This document shows, in pieces, positions 12,639 through 23,524 of a DNA stretch of 64,000 bases. A model generated the notes under the pieces. It was not told the DNA's origin and did no database searches. It saw only the letters and a list, made by a program, of their open reading frames with translations. Within the stretch, counting starts at the first letter, position 1. Every line of letters starts with the position of its first letter. Position numbers and translations under genes: made by a program. Source of the stretch: Gymnopilus junonius (lineage: Eukaryota; Basidiomycota; Agaricomycetes; Agaricales; Galerinaceae); assembly GCA_015501075.1 (NCBI GenBank), contig JADNYJ010000121.1:62001-126000 (forward strand). Direction: 5' to 3'.

Positions 12639-13107
12639 CGTTTAACGACTCCCCTATCTTGTAAGTATTAGGAGCAATGTGGTCGTCAATTGTTTATCTT
12701 CTACTCCGAAATATGCAACAAAACGATAAGTAGCAACATAGAATATTGCTCAATCTAAGGAAAACAGCAAGTAATTGGAAGCCAGTCCCGGCCCAAGGAT
12801 CGGTTAATTGCTCAACGAACTACAGTCGGCACCCTCATAACCCATACCTCTCCGTGGACGGCCCAAGCTATGGGTTATCAGAGGTTATGGCTTAGAGGAG
12901 TTAGGGTGGAATGGAAGTGCGCGCAGGAAAAGGTAGCTGTGTGCCTTAAGGACGTCCCATATTTACCCTGTTTTCAAGGCAGAGCGATGAATATGCAACA
13001 AAATGATAAATAGTAACGCAGATTGATACTCAGTCGAAGGGAAAAAGATAGAGTAACAGGCAGCTAGCCACGTCTCAAGGGGTAGGTTAATCGCTCAGCG
13101 AACTACC
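12575..13107 (+). repeat. Partial tandem duplication of the HNH gene 3' end
   Basis: The segment 12,575-12,825 (last codons plus downstream DNA) recurs, diverged and with deletions, at about 12,903-13,107. Shared runs include CTTAAGGACGTCCCATA, ATATGCAACAAAA and CTCA.CGAACTAC. The second copy carries no gene body, so it is a duplicated tail rather than a second gene. Confidence 0.75.
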
Positions 13108-14973
13108 AACTCAGTAAAGAAAGGTTATGGCCGAGAGTCCTTCTCCTATCTTTCGTAGACAACAAATGAATTCTAATTAAACGATAGTCCCTCCATAAAA
13201 AGATTGGACAAGAAATTTTGAAGGAAGAAAAAATTTATGTATAGGAGGAGAAAGACGGCATCCGCAACCCAAGTCAGGTCTCAGTGGAAAAAAAAAGAAA
13301 CAAAAAGAGATATTTATGGCTGTTCATCCAACATCGCTCGACAACATAGGCCTCTGCAGAAAGACTAACTCCAAGAAGCACTTCTATAGAGGAAAGAGTA
13401 TATTAAAATGCAATTTCGATTCAGACCTTTGAAGGTTTCCGCGCGACAAGATATTCACGCAGCAGGACAGAGAGTTCTCTGAGGTCGTCGTAAAAGAATG
13501 AGGAAAAAGGGGTCAATTTGGTAATATTTGGCTGCAGCTTCCATGATCCGGGGCACAAACCGCTCCTGTAAAATTTTCTCTGTCCATCCAACTTACTCAT
13601 TCATGGCCACTTCTACTCAACGAATGCTTGCATTACCTGATGATCTTTCTACTTAGTAAGCTTCTGGTCCTCGTCTCTTGATCTGTGCTGATAACCTTTA
13701 GCCCTATCCGAGAGACGTGCTGCATACAGTTCACACCTCCATGGGCTTTACGTGACTGCGATGGACTGCGATTTTTTAGGCTAAGAATTCGACTTCCTTT
13801 TCCCCTATGAACCAGCGATTGCACCGAACCTCAAGTAATCGTTCTCGAACCAAGGTAGAACTTAAATTCACTGCCGCCGTCGGCAGTGTGCGCATCTGCG
13901 GAAGTTTTCTGATTGAGGGACCCGAATAAACATGTCGGCTCTCTTGTCTAGGGTACAACAGCGACGCAGCGCCAAGTATCAAAGGTAAGCCTTCAAAGTT
14001 CGGAAGCATCGCCCAACTTGATATACATAAAGGAGTAATTCTTGAAAGGCATCAAACTCGCTTCGTGGCTTCGAAATTCGAAACGGCCGATTTAGTTGCT
14101 TGAAAAGTAAACGGGAATTAGAGCAGGTCGCGTAAGTCTCTCCTCCGATTGGCTTTTGCCTGTTAGTTGATTGACATGCTGTCCGGTCGCTGTCATGTCC
14201 ATGCTCGTCGCACTGTCGTACACAAGGCACGGGCGTCTGCACTGTGCATGATGAGTTACCCACCTCCTATCCGTTCATCGTGGACAATCAATCATTCATA
14301 ATTATTACACGGTGGACCTCCCAAATCCCGACTCATTTTGCGCGATAATGGCTCAAGAAACCTGACCAGTCAGACGGAACTAATAACACATGCTTGTTCG
14401 CGCTGTACGGTACGGTATTCTAATTACCATCCAAAGAACTTCAATACAATTTCGCTTCCCAGCCCAGACTCATTTCAATCTAGGCTTGCGAACCGCAGCA
14501 CAATTATTTACGTATAATGATGGCCATATAAGAGCCGCCGTTCTCTGCTGGTTTATAAAAGGATATTGTACGTCTTAAAATCGATTTTCAAGCAATCGTG
14601 TGCTGAATAATGTGATTATTCTATTCTCTCCCAGTCGAACCCAGAAGTTGTTTACTAGCGATCAAGCACTGGATTCTATTCATGCAAGCATCCAGTCCAG
14701 ATTCATGAAAATCGGATCTTCAACTTCAACGCTGTGGACAAAATCAGCAGTAAATGGCACGTTTATTTGAGATGGAACAGCGCAGCTGGACTTGCGGATT
14801 TGAAATCCGCTTCATCCGTGTGGCGTTCACAGAAGGCCGTTGACACTGACAGCCGTAATGCCCGTCTCATCACCTCCATTGAAAAGTTTCTGCAGCAGGC
14901 TAGTCTTGCCTAGGGCGATGGTCAAGGACCAGTTACGCAACGGAATATTTAATGGAACGCCGGTCCAGAATAT
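13108..14973. other. Unassigned region
   Basis: Short minus-strand frames at 13,776-14,263 show no family signature. The part nearest 14,900 is hydrophobin promoter DNA, because it is conserved with the promoter of the second hydrophobin copy (for example the GCAAC and TCCAGAA.ATTATAAAAG runs). Confidence 0.35.
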
Positions 14974-14980
14974 TATAAAA
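14974..14980 (+). promoter_or_regulatory. Hydrophobin TATA box
   Basis: TATAAAA, 86 bp before the ATG at 15,060. The surrounding run TCCAGAATATTATAAAAGG is preserved almost unchanged upstream of the second hydrophobin (minus strand, near 19,814). Conservation between the copies supports it as a true core promoter. Confidence 0.65.
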
Positions 14981-15059
14981 GGCAGCAAAACGCTAGCCAA
15001 ATCTTCAGTCGAACCTCGATTACCAGTTCTTCTAAATACACCAACTCTCTCGAAGTACA

Positions 15060-15590
15060 ATGAGATTTGCTCGTGCCGCCTCTGTATTTGTGTTGGCTCT
15101 GCCTGTTTTTACGACAGCCAGTGTCATTCCCCGCAACGATGGCGACCAATGCGATACAGGTTCCATCCAGTGCTGCACTTCAGTCACACAGGTGAGTGGG
15201 CTACGTATCTATCGGAATATAAAGATATCGACTCCGACTCTGTATCTCAACGTATATCCGTATCTCTTAGTCGACCTCCGAAACTGCCAATTTGCTAGCG
15301 GGGCTTCTTGACATCGTTCTTGATGCCGTCGACGGCCTCATTGGTTGTAAGCCCGTTCAAATTTCTCCTGATCTCTTTTTTTCTGAAGATTTTCTATAGT
15401 CGGCTGCTCTCCGATTACCATCGTCGGCGCTTCTGGAACCTCTTGCAACCAGCAACCAGTCTGCTGCACCAACGACGCCTTTGTATGTTTACCTGTTGAA
15501 ATATCATTTGCGTAGTCTTCATTAAATCACTTATCTTTTCAGAACGGCCTCATCAACATCGGATGTACGCCTATCACCATCGTCCTCTAA
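15060..15590 (+). CDS. Class I hydrophobin
   Basis: Four exons (15,060-15,191, 15,271-15,346, 15,400-15,482, 15,543-15,590) encode 112 residues. A signal peptide (MRFARAASVFVLALPVFTTA) is followed by the eight-cysteine pattern C-X6-CC-X32-C-X12-C-X5-CC-X12-C (QCDTGSIQCC, GFGCSPITIV, SCNQQPVCC, NIGCTPITIVL). Spacing and the long CC-to-C loop fit class I. Hydrophobins are secreted amphipathic proteins that self-assemble at the surface of aerial hyphae, fruit bodies and spores. All three introns have GT..AG borders and lie where Agaricomycete hydrophobin introns usually lie. A TATA box lies 86 bp upstream. A decayed paralogue with identical exon lengths is at 19,196-19,702 on the opposite strand. 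Confidence 0.93.
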
Positions 15591-16993
15591 ACAGACTTCG
15601 CGACCTTCTTTTCATTTCGTACTTCGAGTAGCTTGCGGGTGGATTTGGACCTTATATTTACATTTCGATTTATCATTTTTGACTCGTCGATTATTCAACG
15701 CATTACCAATGGGAAAGGAAGACAATGCGATAGGACAAACTTGAACTCAGAACGAAGGGCGTCCATCTATTTATCATGCAGATATGTCACAGTAAATAAT
15801 GGGGAGGGCCTAAAAAGTCACCTATTTCAGAATTCAGTCAAGGCAAGGCGTGATCGGTCACGTACCGGTGGTGGATTCCAACAAGGTTCCAAGAAGTCAG
15901 CCTCCTATGTACCTATCTATAGCAGGGGATTTGATATCAGTATCGCATGCCAACGATAACCATGTAAATAAAGTCCAAGTGAGAGCCGTGGCATGGAAGG
16001 AAACTCGGGTGACAGATTGTCGACAGTCAAGAGCGTCAGACTCCGAAGTAAGCACAACATGAGATATTGGCTTAGTGGAAAGAAGCCGAATCGTCATTAC
16101 AGTACTACCAGTGAATCGGCAACGGAGAATTAGATGTATCCAAAGATTTGTTAACAGGTAACGCGTAGAACTTAAGCCGCCCCAAACAGGTTAGAAATTA
16201 TGAAGACAGCAAGAGAAGAAGTGCACCGTACAGTCTCCTGACGTAGAATGTGACACATTCTCGAGGATTAATCACTCGGCGCTATCTCACCGAGGACGTA
16301 AAGAATACCTGCTAACCGCGTCCCATCAGGAAAAGAAAGCGCAGCAAGGCAATCTTGCAAATTATTCGATGACGCCGAGTGATAGGACTCCCGAGATAAG
16401 AAAAACACAGGAAAAAGAATAGGCGCCAGAAAATTCGAGATAGGGCCGATTACCTGAACCGCTGAAAAGTCTCAGAGACAGGGTGAGAGTAAAACTGGAC
16501 CCGCCAATGTGCAAGCATCAAAGAAAAGAGATGTATCGGCGAATAAAGAGTGATGGACCTTTGATAGACAATTTTAACAGATGTATTTGGGAAAGATGAA
16601 CAAGGTGCACCCCTGTTATTGCTGCCGTAGCGCATCCCTTAGATAGAAAGTACACAACTGCACCATTATGCCCAGATCACATATCCTAGCCACCATAGAT
16701 GAGATGCCAGAACAATACAACTAGAGGTTATGATGCTAAGCAGATAATAGCATATTACAGAAGCTTACATTAACACTGTATGAAATTGAGGGAGATAATC
16801 CTGAAAGGAAGATCGGGCAATAAGCTGAGGAGAAAATGTAAATGACAACACCAAACTCTTTTCAATTTCTGGACCTTTTCAACTGAGTTATCCATTGTGC
16901 ACCAGTGTTTAAAGTCGGGAAAGTGGTAGAGAGAAAAAGAGGATGCGAAGAGGTGGGAGCAACATGGGTCTGGCATGAGATGGGAATGTCAGT
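15591..16993. other. Unassigned region next to the CpG border
   Basis: No recognisable gene. CpG is still frequent here and falls away after about 17,000. Several ~50-60-residue open frames have no family features. Confidence 0.4.
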
Positions 16994-17653
16994 GTTGTAC
17001 ATAGGGATGCCGAAGTCTGGTTCAGTCCAGTTCTCTGCCTATTTTGTCAAACAGAGAACCAGACCCAAGGTCTGGTTCAGCCATTTGGCTGAACTTTGGA
17101 CTGAACTTTGGTTCAGGTCAGTCCAGGTCTGGTTCAAGGTTCGAACCTATATTTTTTCCCACTGTTTTGCCACTGTTAGTTTTCCTTCTTTTTCGCGTTA
17201 AAAATCTTTATGAGCATCCCTTTCAAATAGATTCATAATCTTTCGAGCATTTTGTACATATTTTGAGCAAACTAGCTAATGTTTATGGTCACAATCAGAT
17301 TGCAATCAGGCTTCCGGCACAGGCATTGTATGTGTGATCACATGATAAGATCAACAAATGTCCTGATAGGCCCAAGATAAGCCTGAGTCTTGCCTATAGA
17401 GGCACTCATGAGATCAAGCAAAGAGTAGGGGGTGAAATCTGTTGAGAAAATGCTCCAAAGTCACAGAAAATTCTATGGTCAGTGATATTGGTTTGAACTT
17501 AGTTCGAACCTCCATCATCTGGCCAAACCTTGAACTGGACTTGAAGTCCAGTTCAGCAAAATGGCAAACTTTGAACTGGACTTTTGGTCCAGTTCTCAAA
17601 AGTCCAGTTCAAACTTTGGTTCTGAACTGGACAATGACATCCCTAGTTGTACA
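16994..17653. mobile_element. hAT-type MITE with 8-bp target duplication
   Basis: The element spans 17,002-17,645 (644 bp). It begins TAGGGATG and ends CATCCCTA, a perfect 8-bp terminal inverted repeat. It is flanked by identical 8-bp copies of GTTGTACA at 16,994-17,001 and 17,646-17,653. An 8-bp duplication and termini of this form are typical of the hAT superfamily. About 130 bp at each end are rich in CTGGTTCAG / CTGAACTGG repeats that can pair with each other, giving a foldback structure. No transposase is encoded, so it depends on an enzyme made elsewhere. Confidence 0.88.
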
Positions 17654-17701
17654 TGTTTGGCTATGGCTTTTCAGTAACTGTAAGTTACTCTAGACTCAAA
17701 G

Positions 17702-17817
17702 CCAGTCTCCATAGGTTTACTTATGTATAGAGTAACCAATATTTGTTACAAATCACTGATCTGACTGATTTGCAAATTGGGCAATGGAAACTGGGTAATT
17801 GAACCTATGGAGACTGG
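17702..17817. mobile_element. Small inverted-repeat element (MITE-like)
   Basis: 116 bp bounded by the perfect 16-bp inverted repeat CCAGTCTCCATAGGTT / AACCTATGGAGACTGG. The interior is AT-rich and non-coding. I see no clear target duplication, so the superfamily is open. Confidence 0.6.
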
Positions 17818-19195
17818 TAGGGTTTGACCATGATCAAGTACACAAGAATTTCAAGCCCTGATGATTGGATATATCAGGAAATTCCTGGCACACATCAACT
17901 GCATCATGTCCTAATCTGATCAACAAATGATGAGCTTCTACTCTTACCATCTTGCAACACCTTGAAAAAGGACTGTCAACAATGAGAATGCCAAAATCAC
18001 ACTGATCTGACCACCTGCGACACCTGCGAGGACACCATTTCTCACACCTGCCAATGTCTCCATGCCTTTGACATTAAACTTTGTTGATGGCTTCACACCT
18101 GTGCCCAAGAAGTGGAGGACTGCTTGATTGTTCACTGGGGAGGAACTCACAAATATGTGGGAAGAGTGAGCCAGAAAGGATGCTGAGGGAGCTGAGAGGT
18201 GCAAAGAGGGGGAGAAGAGGAGGGAGGATGAAGAGAAGGCACAGAAGAAGAAAGAAGAGGTTGTTAAACTTGCCAGGGCTTTAGAACCTTTTCCAATGTC
18301 TCCTTGCAAACTGGAATAGTTGGTATCTTGATGCTTTCAGTCTTTGAAGTGTAAATTGATCATGTTGTGCCTTGATAAAATAACAACACACCTGATTAAT
18401 CATGAGAGCCATTGGGGGATGTCAAACACAATTTGTGGCAAAATTGTTAGGGAAAGGACATATATCTCATTTACATACATTTTGAACCCATGAGATGGTA
18501 TGTACAAGCAATACTTATCAAAAAATGCAAGAGAGAAAAGTGCACAGGCAGAAGCATTTCTATTTTGGGTGAATCAGTGGGGTTTTCAAACCTTGTGGCT
18601 TTGGTCATGGTTAATCCCTTCCAGATGTTATGGTAACAAATCTGATCCTGGATCTGGATCAAGTAGGACCATAGCAGCTGGTGTTGAGACTAAAGTTACT
18701 TGGTCAGCTTCATGGGAACCTCATCTCAAGACTTTCAACATGCATATGCTTTTCTTTACTGTATCAAAACTCCTTTCAATTTATTTTGCTGAAGCAAAAC
18801 TGCTGGCTTCTTTCAAGGTGGCAATGCAAAACCCAGTGTCAAACCTTCTGTTTCACTGTCTTCTTATTAGGCAAAATCTACCTTGATTGAACCCAAGACA
18901 AGTTGGGCCAATCATGCCTTGATCATGTAGGAATGGTCTCTGGGAGATATATATGGAGCAATAGGTTGAGCAGATTCAATAGGTGTGTTCACTTATTCAT
19001 ACAACTTCTCTTATTCTCTATTGTCAGATTGCATTGGGTTCATGACTGGTTAAGCTTAGATCCCATATCTTCAACCCTTATTGATCATCATTGATGGTAT
19101 GCAGATTTACAAATCATGTATTTTATGTTGCAGTGTCAATAACTAGATCCTAAGCCACCCAAAATATGAAATGAAAGGAAGGACTTGCAGTGAGT
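17818..19195. other. CpG-poor unassigned region
   Basis: AT-rich with almost no CpG. Open frames are short on both strands; the minus-strand frame 17,944-18,309 (Ser-rich, then a hydrophobic stretch) has no known family signature. Probably decayed repeat or intergenic DNA. Confidence 0.35.
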
Positions 19196-19702
19196 TTAGA
19201 GGCTGATATTAATGGGGGAGTATCTGAGGTTGATGATGCCATTCTAGGATGATAATTTAATGAACAGTACATCATTATTTCAGTGGGAAAACTCATGAAG
19301 GCATTGTTTGTGCAGCAGACTGGTTGCTGGGAGCAAGAGGTACCAGAAGCACTGATGATGGTTATCAGAGAGCAGCAGACTGTAAGCAAAAGTTTGTGAA
19401 AGTGTATCTGTATAAGTTTGACAAGGAGAACTTATGACCAATGAGACCCTTGATGGTCCCAAGGACAATTCCCAAAAGTCCAAGCAAGAGGTTGCCAGAC
19501 TCAGAGGTCAACTAATACAAGTGAAAATGTGAGTTGAAGCATGGTGTTCCACTGATTGTAGACCACTTACATTGATGGTTGAGTCACAGCACTGTGTGGA
19601 ACCCATCATGCACTCATTTCCATCAGTACAGGGAAGGGCACTGGCAGCTACAAGGATGGGCAGAGCCAACATGAAGACAGAGGCAGCATGAGCGAATTTC
19701 AT
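19196..19702 (-). pseudogene. Class I hydrophobin paralogue, CpG-decayed
   Basis: Exons at 19,571-19,702, 19,436-19,511, 19,297-19,379 and 19,196-19,243 have exactly the lengths of the intact copy (132, 76, 83, 48). The signal peptide (MKFAHAASVFMLALPILVAA) and STQCC, TSCSQQPVCC are kept. The last cysteine is Tyr (NLRYSP where the intact copy has NIGCTP), the conserved SPITI is SLITI (CCG to CTG), and an extra Cys follows the signal peptide. Donors of introns 2 and 3 read ATAAGT and ATGAGT directly after a C, which fits CpG to CpA changes of GTAAGT and GTGAGT. A correctly spliced hydrophobin is therefore unlikely. The promoter TATA region is also duplicated, so the whole gene was copied before it decayed. 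Confidence 0.88.
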
Positions 19703-19807
19703 TGTATTGTGAGGAGGTGAGGATTGTGAAGCTTGTTTGTATTTAGGAATAGAAGAACTGGGAGCTCAAAGTTCTACTGAAGGAAAGCATCATAGTAAGT
19801 TGCTCCC

Positions 19808-19814
19808 TTTTATA
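19808..19814 (-). promoter_or_regulatory. TATA box of the hydrophobin pseudogene
   Basis: TATAAAA on the minus strand, 106-112 bp upstream of the ATG. It sits within a run (CCAGAACATTATAAAAGG) that matches the promoter of the intact hydrophobin. Confidence 0.55.
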
Positions 19815-21758
19815 ATGTTCTGGAGTCTGGACCTAAGTACTTGCCTATGAAAATTTCTGTTGCATAACTTTGCTTGGCCTTCACCCAAGTGAAGACTAGG
19901 CTTCAGAAACTTTTCATGATGTCAGACTGATGGGGCAGCATTGGCATTGTGGCTGTCAGTGTCAATGCATGCTGTGGAATGCCACAATGAATCATAAGCC
20001 AAATTTCAAGTATCACACCACCATTCCACTGTCCAGGGAAAGTGCTGTTTTCTTGATGTCTAAATACAATTTGTGTATTTCAATTTTGCTAGTTCTGCTT
20101 ATGTTTGGACTTGCATGCATAAGTATAGTATACAAGGTAAGCAGAGGGTAACCTTGTAAGTTAACTTCAGGATGTACAAATTCAATACCCTTATTCTAGA
20201 CCCACAGAGACCATCACACCATGCATAAGTATGTAAATCATACCATGGTCCAAATTGAAATCATGAGCTTAGATTGGGAAGCAAAAGTTATTTAAAATTT
20301 ACATAACCATCTAAACAATACTATAGACATACCATAAAGACAGGGTGTGTGAGAGGACCATTATCAGACAAAGTACTTATTAGTTAACCATGCTGAACCA
20401 ATGGGAGGCTTGGAATACACCAAGCACCAAGCACCTAACTTGTGCAGGCAGTCACTTCTTGCTGGTGATGGGCTATCAATCATCCATTTGACATGTAACC
20501 CAGACAGCATTCCAATCAGCAGATGATGATGGAACCAATCAGAGTGGGGAATCAAGTTATCCTTCCCACTTACTTTGCTCAGTAATTGCATCACTCTATT
20601 GGGAGCAATGGAGCAAATCAAATGCTTTTCACTGCTGCCTGTTTTCCATTCCATGATGCTTCTACAAAATTTCCCAAGATTCTGAGGTTCAGATGGTCCA
20701 GCTATAAATTTGTGGCTTCAATGTGCCAAGTGCTCAGTTTGTCATTGGCCTTTTTACTATAAAACCCATTCATCAATGCCAGATGAATGCTACATTGCTG
20801 GTAGAGCCTTTAGACATTTTTATTTGGGTGCCTCAGATAGAGGGGAAGAAGATGGAGATATTAAGAATGATATTGAATTTGATTTGATGATTGCTTGCAG
20901 GGTAATTATCTGAGGTTGCATGTTCATCGGAGAGAGAGTTAGTCAAATTAAAAGTCAAAATCAGAAGAGCATTCTCAACTGGCCTTCATATGGGCCTAAA
21001 TGTTCAAATCATATTGGTCCCCGAAGGCCTATACAGGTGGGTGTGAATGACATTTTCCATCAGGGATGGCTTCTGAATGAGAACATAGTCCAAGTGGTAA
21101 GAGTGTTTGTGAGCTTGACAGGCAAGGACTGCAGCTGTTCAGCCATAGATCAGCAAAAAGATAAGAAGGGAGACATCTGTAAGAGAGCTGTAACATGAAA
21201 ATGTAGCCAAGATTCAGCCAAGATCAATGCTTCAATTAAACAAGACAAGATATATATATATATAAGGGCAAGAAGGATTCAACCAAGGGTTGATTGACTG
21301 GTGGAGTTAGTGCAGAGACATGTGCAACAAGATGAGTATTAGGCAAAGACTGCACAACTGTAAGCAGTACAGGAAGAAAATTTTGGCCACAAAGGTAAAA
21401 AAAGGTAGCCAGTATGCATAGGAAGAGAAGGAGAGGTGCAGTTTGTGCACTGGCGGAAACTAATTCCAGGAAGTCCCACAAAGTTTGGAAGGTGGCACTG
21501 TGCAGCTTTCAACTGTAAGTTGCCAGTCAGCTTCCTTAGAACCCGGTCTGTCCTCTACATAACCTCCACTAGTCTTTTTTTTGATTCCTCATGTATATGC
21601 CTTTGTGGGCTGCATAGAAACTCTGTCCAAGGACCAATATCAGATGTGGTACATATGACAAGGCATTGCTACCAAACATGAATTACTATTGCCACTTGTT
21701 GCTGCACCCACTACTCATAGGAGAGCCAGAATAGGCAGCAGAGGAGGTTTAGTCCCAT
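19815..21758. other. CpG-poor unassigned region
   Basis: No gene recognised. A short AT microsatellite lies at about 21,249-21,262. Otherwise AT-rich, CpG-depleted, with short frames only. Confidence 0.35.
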
Positions 21759-21977
21759 CAGGAAAAAGGGTATTTGCTTTATAGCAATACAAGTTATTTG
21801 GTTCTTTGCAAACTCTATAGAGTTACATAGAGGCTTTGTGTTGCTTTGGCTATGCTTTGGGAGCTTTGTGAAGTCCCTAAAGCAATATAAAGCCTCTGTC
21901 TAGCTCTATATGTCTTTAAGATTCAGTTACAAGGAAGGGTAGCTTTGTAGACTGATAAAGCAAAACTCTTTTTCCTG
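21759..21977. mobile_element. 219-bp MITE, copy 1
   Basis: Starts CAGGAAAAAGGGTATTTGCT and ends with the imperfect inverse (AGCAAAACTCTTTTTCCTG), an inverted repeat of about 24 bp. It is identical base for base to the copy at 26,608-26,826. It contains no CpG. No 8-bp duplication is visible at this site. It encodes nothing. Confidence 0.85.
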
Positions 21978-23524
21978 ATGCCTGCTGTGACATGAAGCTG
22001 GGCTAAGCTGGATGGCTTGGGCAGATGAGTGTGCTGAAGGTATGTTCATCCTAACTCACTTCTCCATGTGCTAATGTGCCATTTCCTTCATTCTTGCCAA
22101 TAACCTTCCTTACCTCTGTTCCTGGATTATGGACCCTTGTACTCTTTTATTTTATCCACATCACAAAACACCTATCTCACATGATGTCTTTGACCCCACC
22201 GACACTGTCAGGCCTTTCCCTCTCCACTCTTCATTCACCAGTTTGATCTAAACTGCCATGTCACAGTGTGGGCTTGTTGAGTTCCTTTATTTTGTCATCT
22301 GACATGGTCAGAGCTCGGAAGCAGGTACATCCCTTCCCTTCATAGTGATTGTGCACTCGGCTGAGGATCATGCAATTAGATATATTATTGTTTGCAACAT
22401 TGTGCATTATGTACTATCTGTCTTCAAGTGTCATCTCTCCCTCTTGTTCATTTACATCCTTGTGTTCCAAGTGGTCTTGTTGTTTTTCCAATTCCTCCTT
22501 TCTCTTTCTATAATTACTCTCTGGGTTTAGTCAATGACTGCTCTGGATGAAAGGCCAAATTTTTTGAGCTTATGCTATTCCTAGGTGATCAATACTGCTG
22601 GGTTCTATCAAAATTGTGTATTGCTGTGCACATCTTAGTGTGCATTATTTCCAACTCTGCAGTTTATTATTCTAAACTCTAATTCAGACTGGACTTACTT
22701 TCAATGTGGGCTCCTGAATGCTCATTTGCTTTGATTTTCTTTGCCATCTATATACTACTTTGCCAACAGAAAGACATTGGATATCTATAGCTGGCCTAAA
22801 TGTTCTCTACAGTGAGCTGACTCTGGCATCAAGAGCCCTATGTTCTTATAATGGAGTGTGACTTCATTGTCCTGATGGTCTAGGGGATTTTTGGAGGAGA
22901 AGCTCTCATTCTTGTGTGATTGACATCACTGGCCTTGCAGTCACTGCTGCTGTTGCCAGTTTCTCTTCCCACATCTATGACTCCAGACTTTTCCACCACC
23001 AATATCTGTACCCTATGTAGGGTCAAGACTATAACACCCTCTTTCAATTTTTAGTCCTATAGTAGGATCATTGAGCACATACATGTTCTTTACTTTGTGT
23101 TTGCCATGCCTGATAGTTCAGGGGGTTCACTCCAAAGTTGAGTCCTGTCTTCCAGTACCTTGATATGGTGTGTGCTTCCATTTCTAATGTTGGCATTCTG
23201 ATTCTGATTGTACTGAGCCCTCACAGTTTGATCAAATCCATATTTGCCAGTAAACATATTTTCTGACTTCTGATAACATGAATAGATGCATGTACAATTA
23301 ACCCTATTAATGCACACACATGTCATGGAAGCTCAGTGCCCATTGGTTGTGAATCAATGTGATGTCAACTGACCAATGGTTTAAGATATTCCTGATCTTA
23401 ATACAGCAGAATTTTGCATATCTGGAGAATGATCTATTACAAGGGAGCATGTGTATATAAATCATATGAGGGTTCAAATCAGTATCAGGTCTGGTCCCCT
23501 CTTGATCAAACAATATCTTAACCC
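21978..23524. other. CpG-poor unassigned region
   Basis: AT-rich, with only a few CpGs (near 22,199, 22,315 and 22,356). No recognisable product on either strand. The last ~250 bp resemble the DNA flanking the Gypsy insertion (about 43,600-43,691 continued at 51,156-51,370), so they belong to a duplicated upstream region. Confidence 0.35.

Noticed and set aside
14770..14830. tRNA-like inverted repeat (GCGGATTTGAAATCCGC)
   Set aside because: Only one hairpin; no cloverleaf, anticodon loop or T-arm consensus could be placed.
19297..19511. AT-AC (U12-type) introns in the second hydrophobin
   Set aside because: The introns start ATAAGT/ATGAGT but end in AG, and the homologous introns of the intact copy are ordinary GT-AG; CpG to CpA mutation explains it better.
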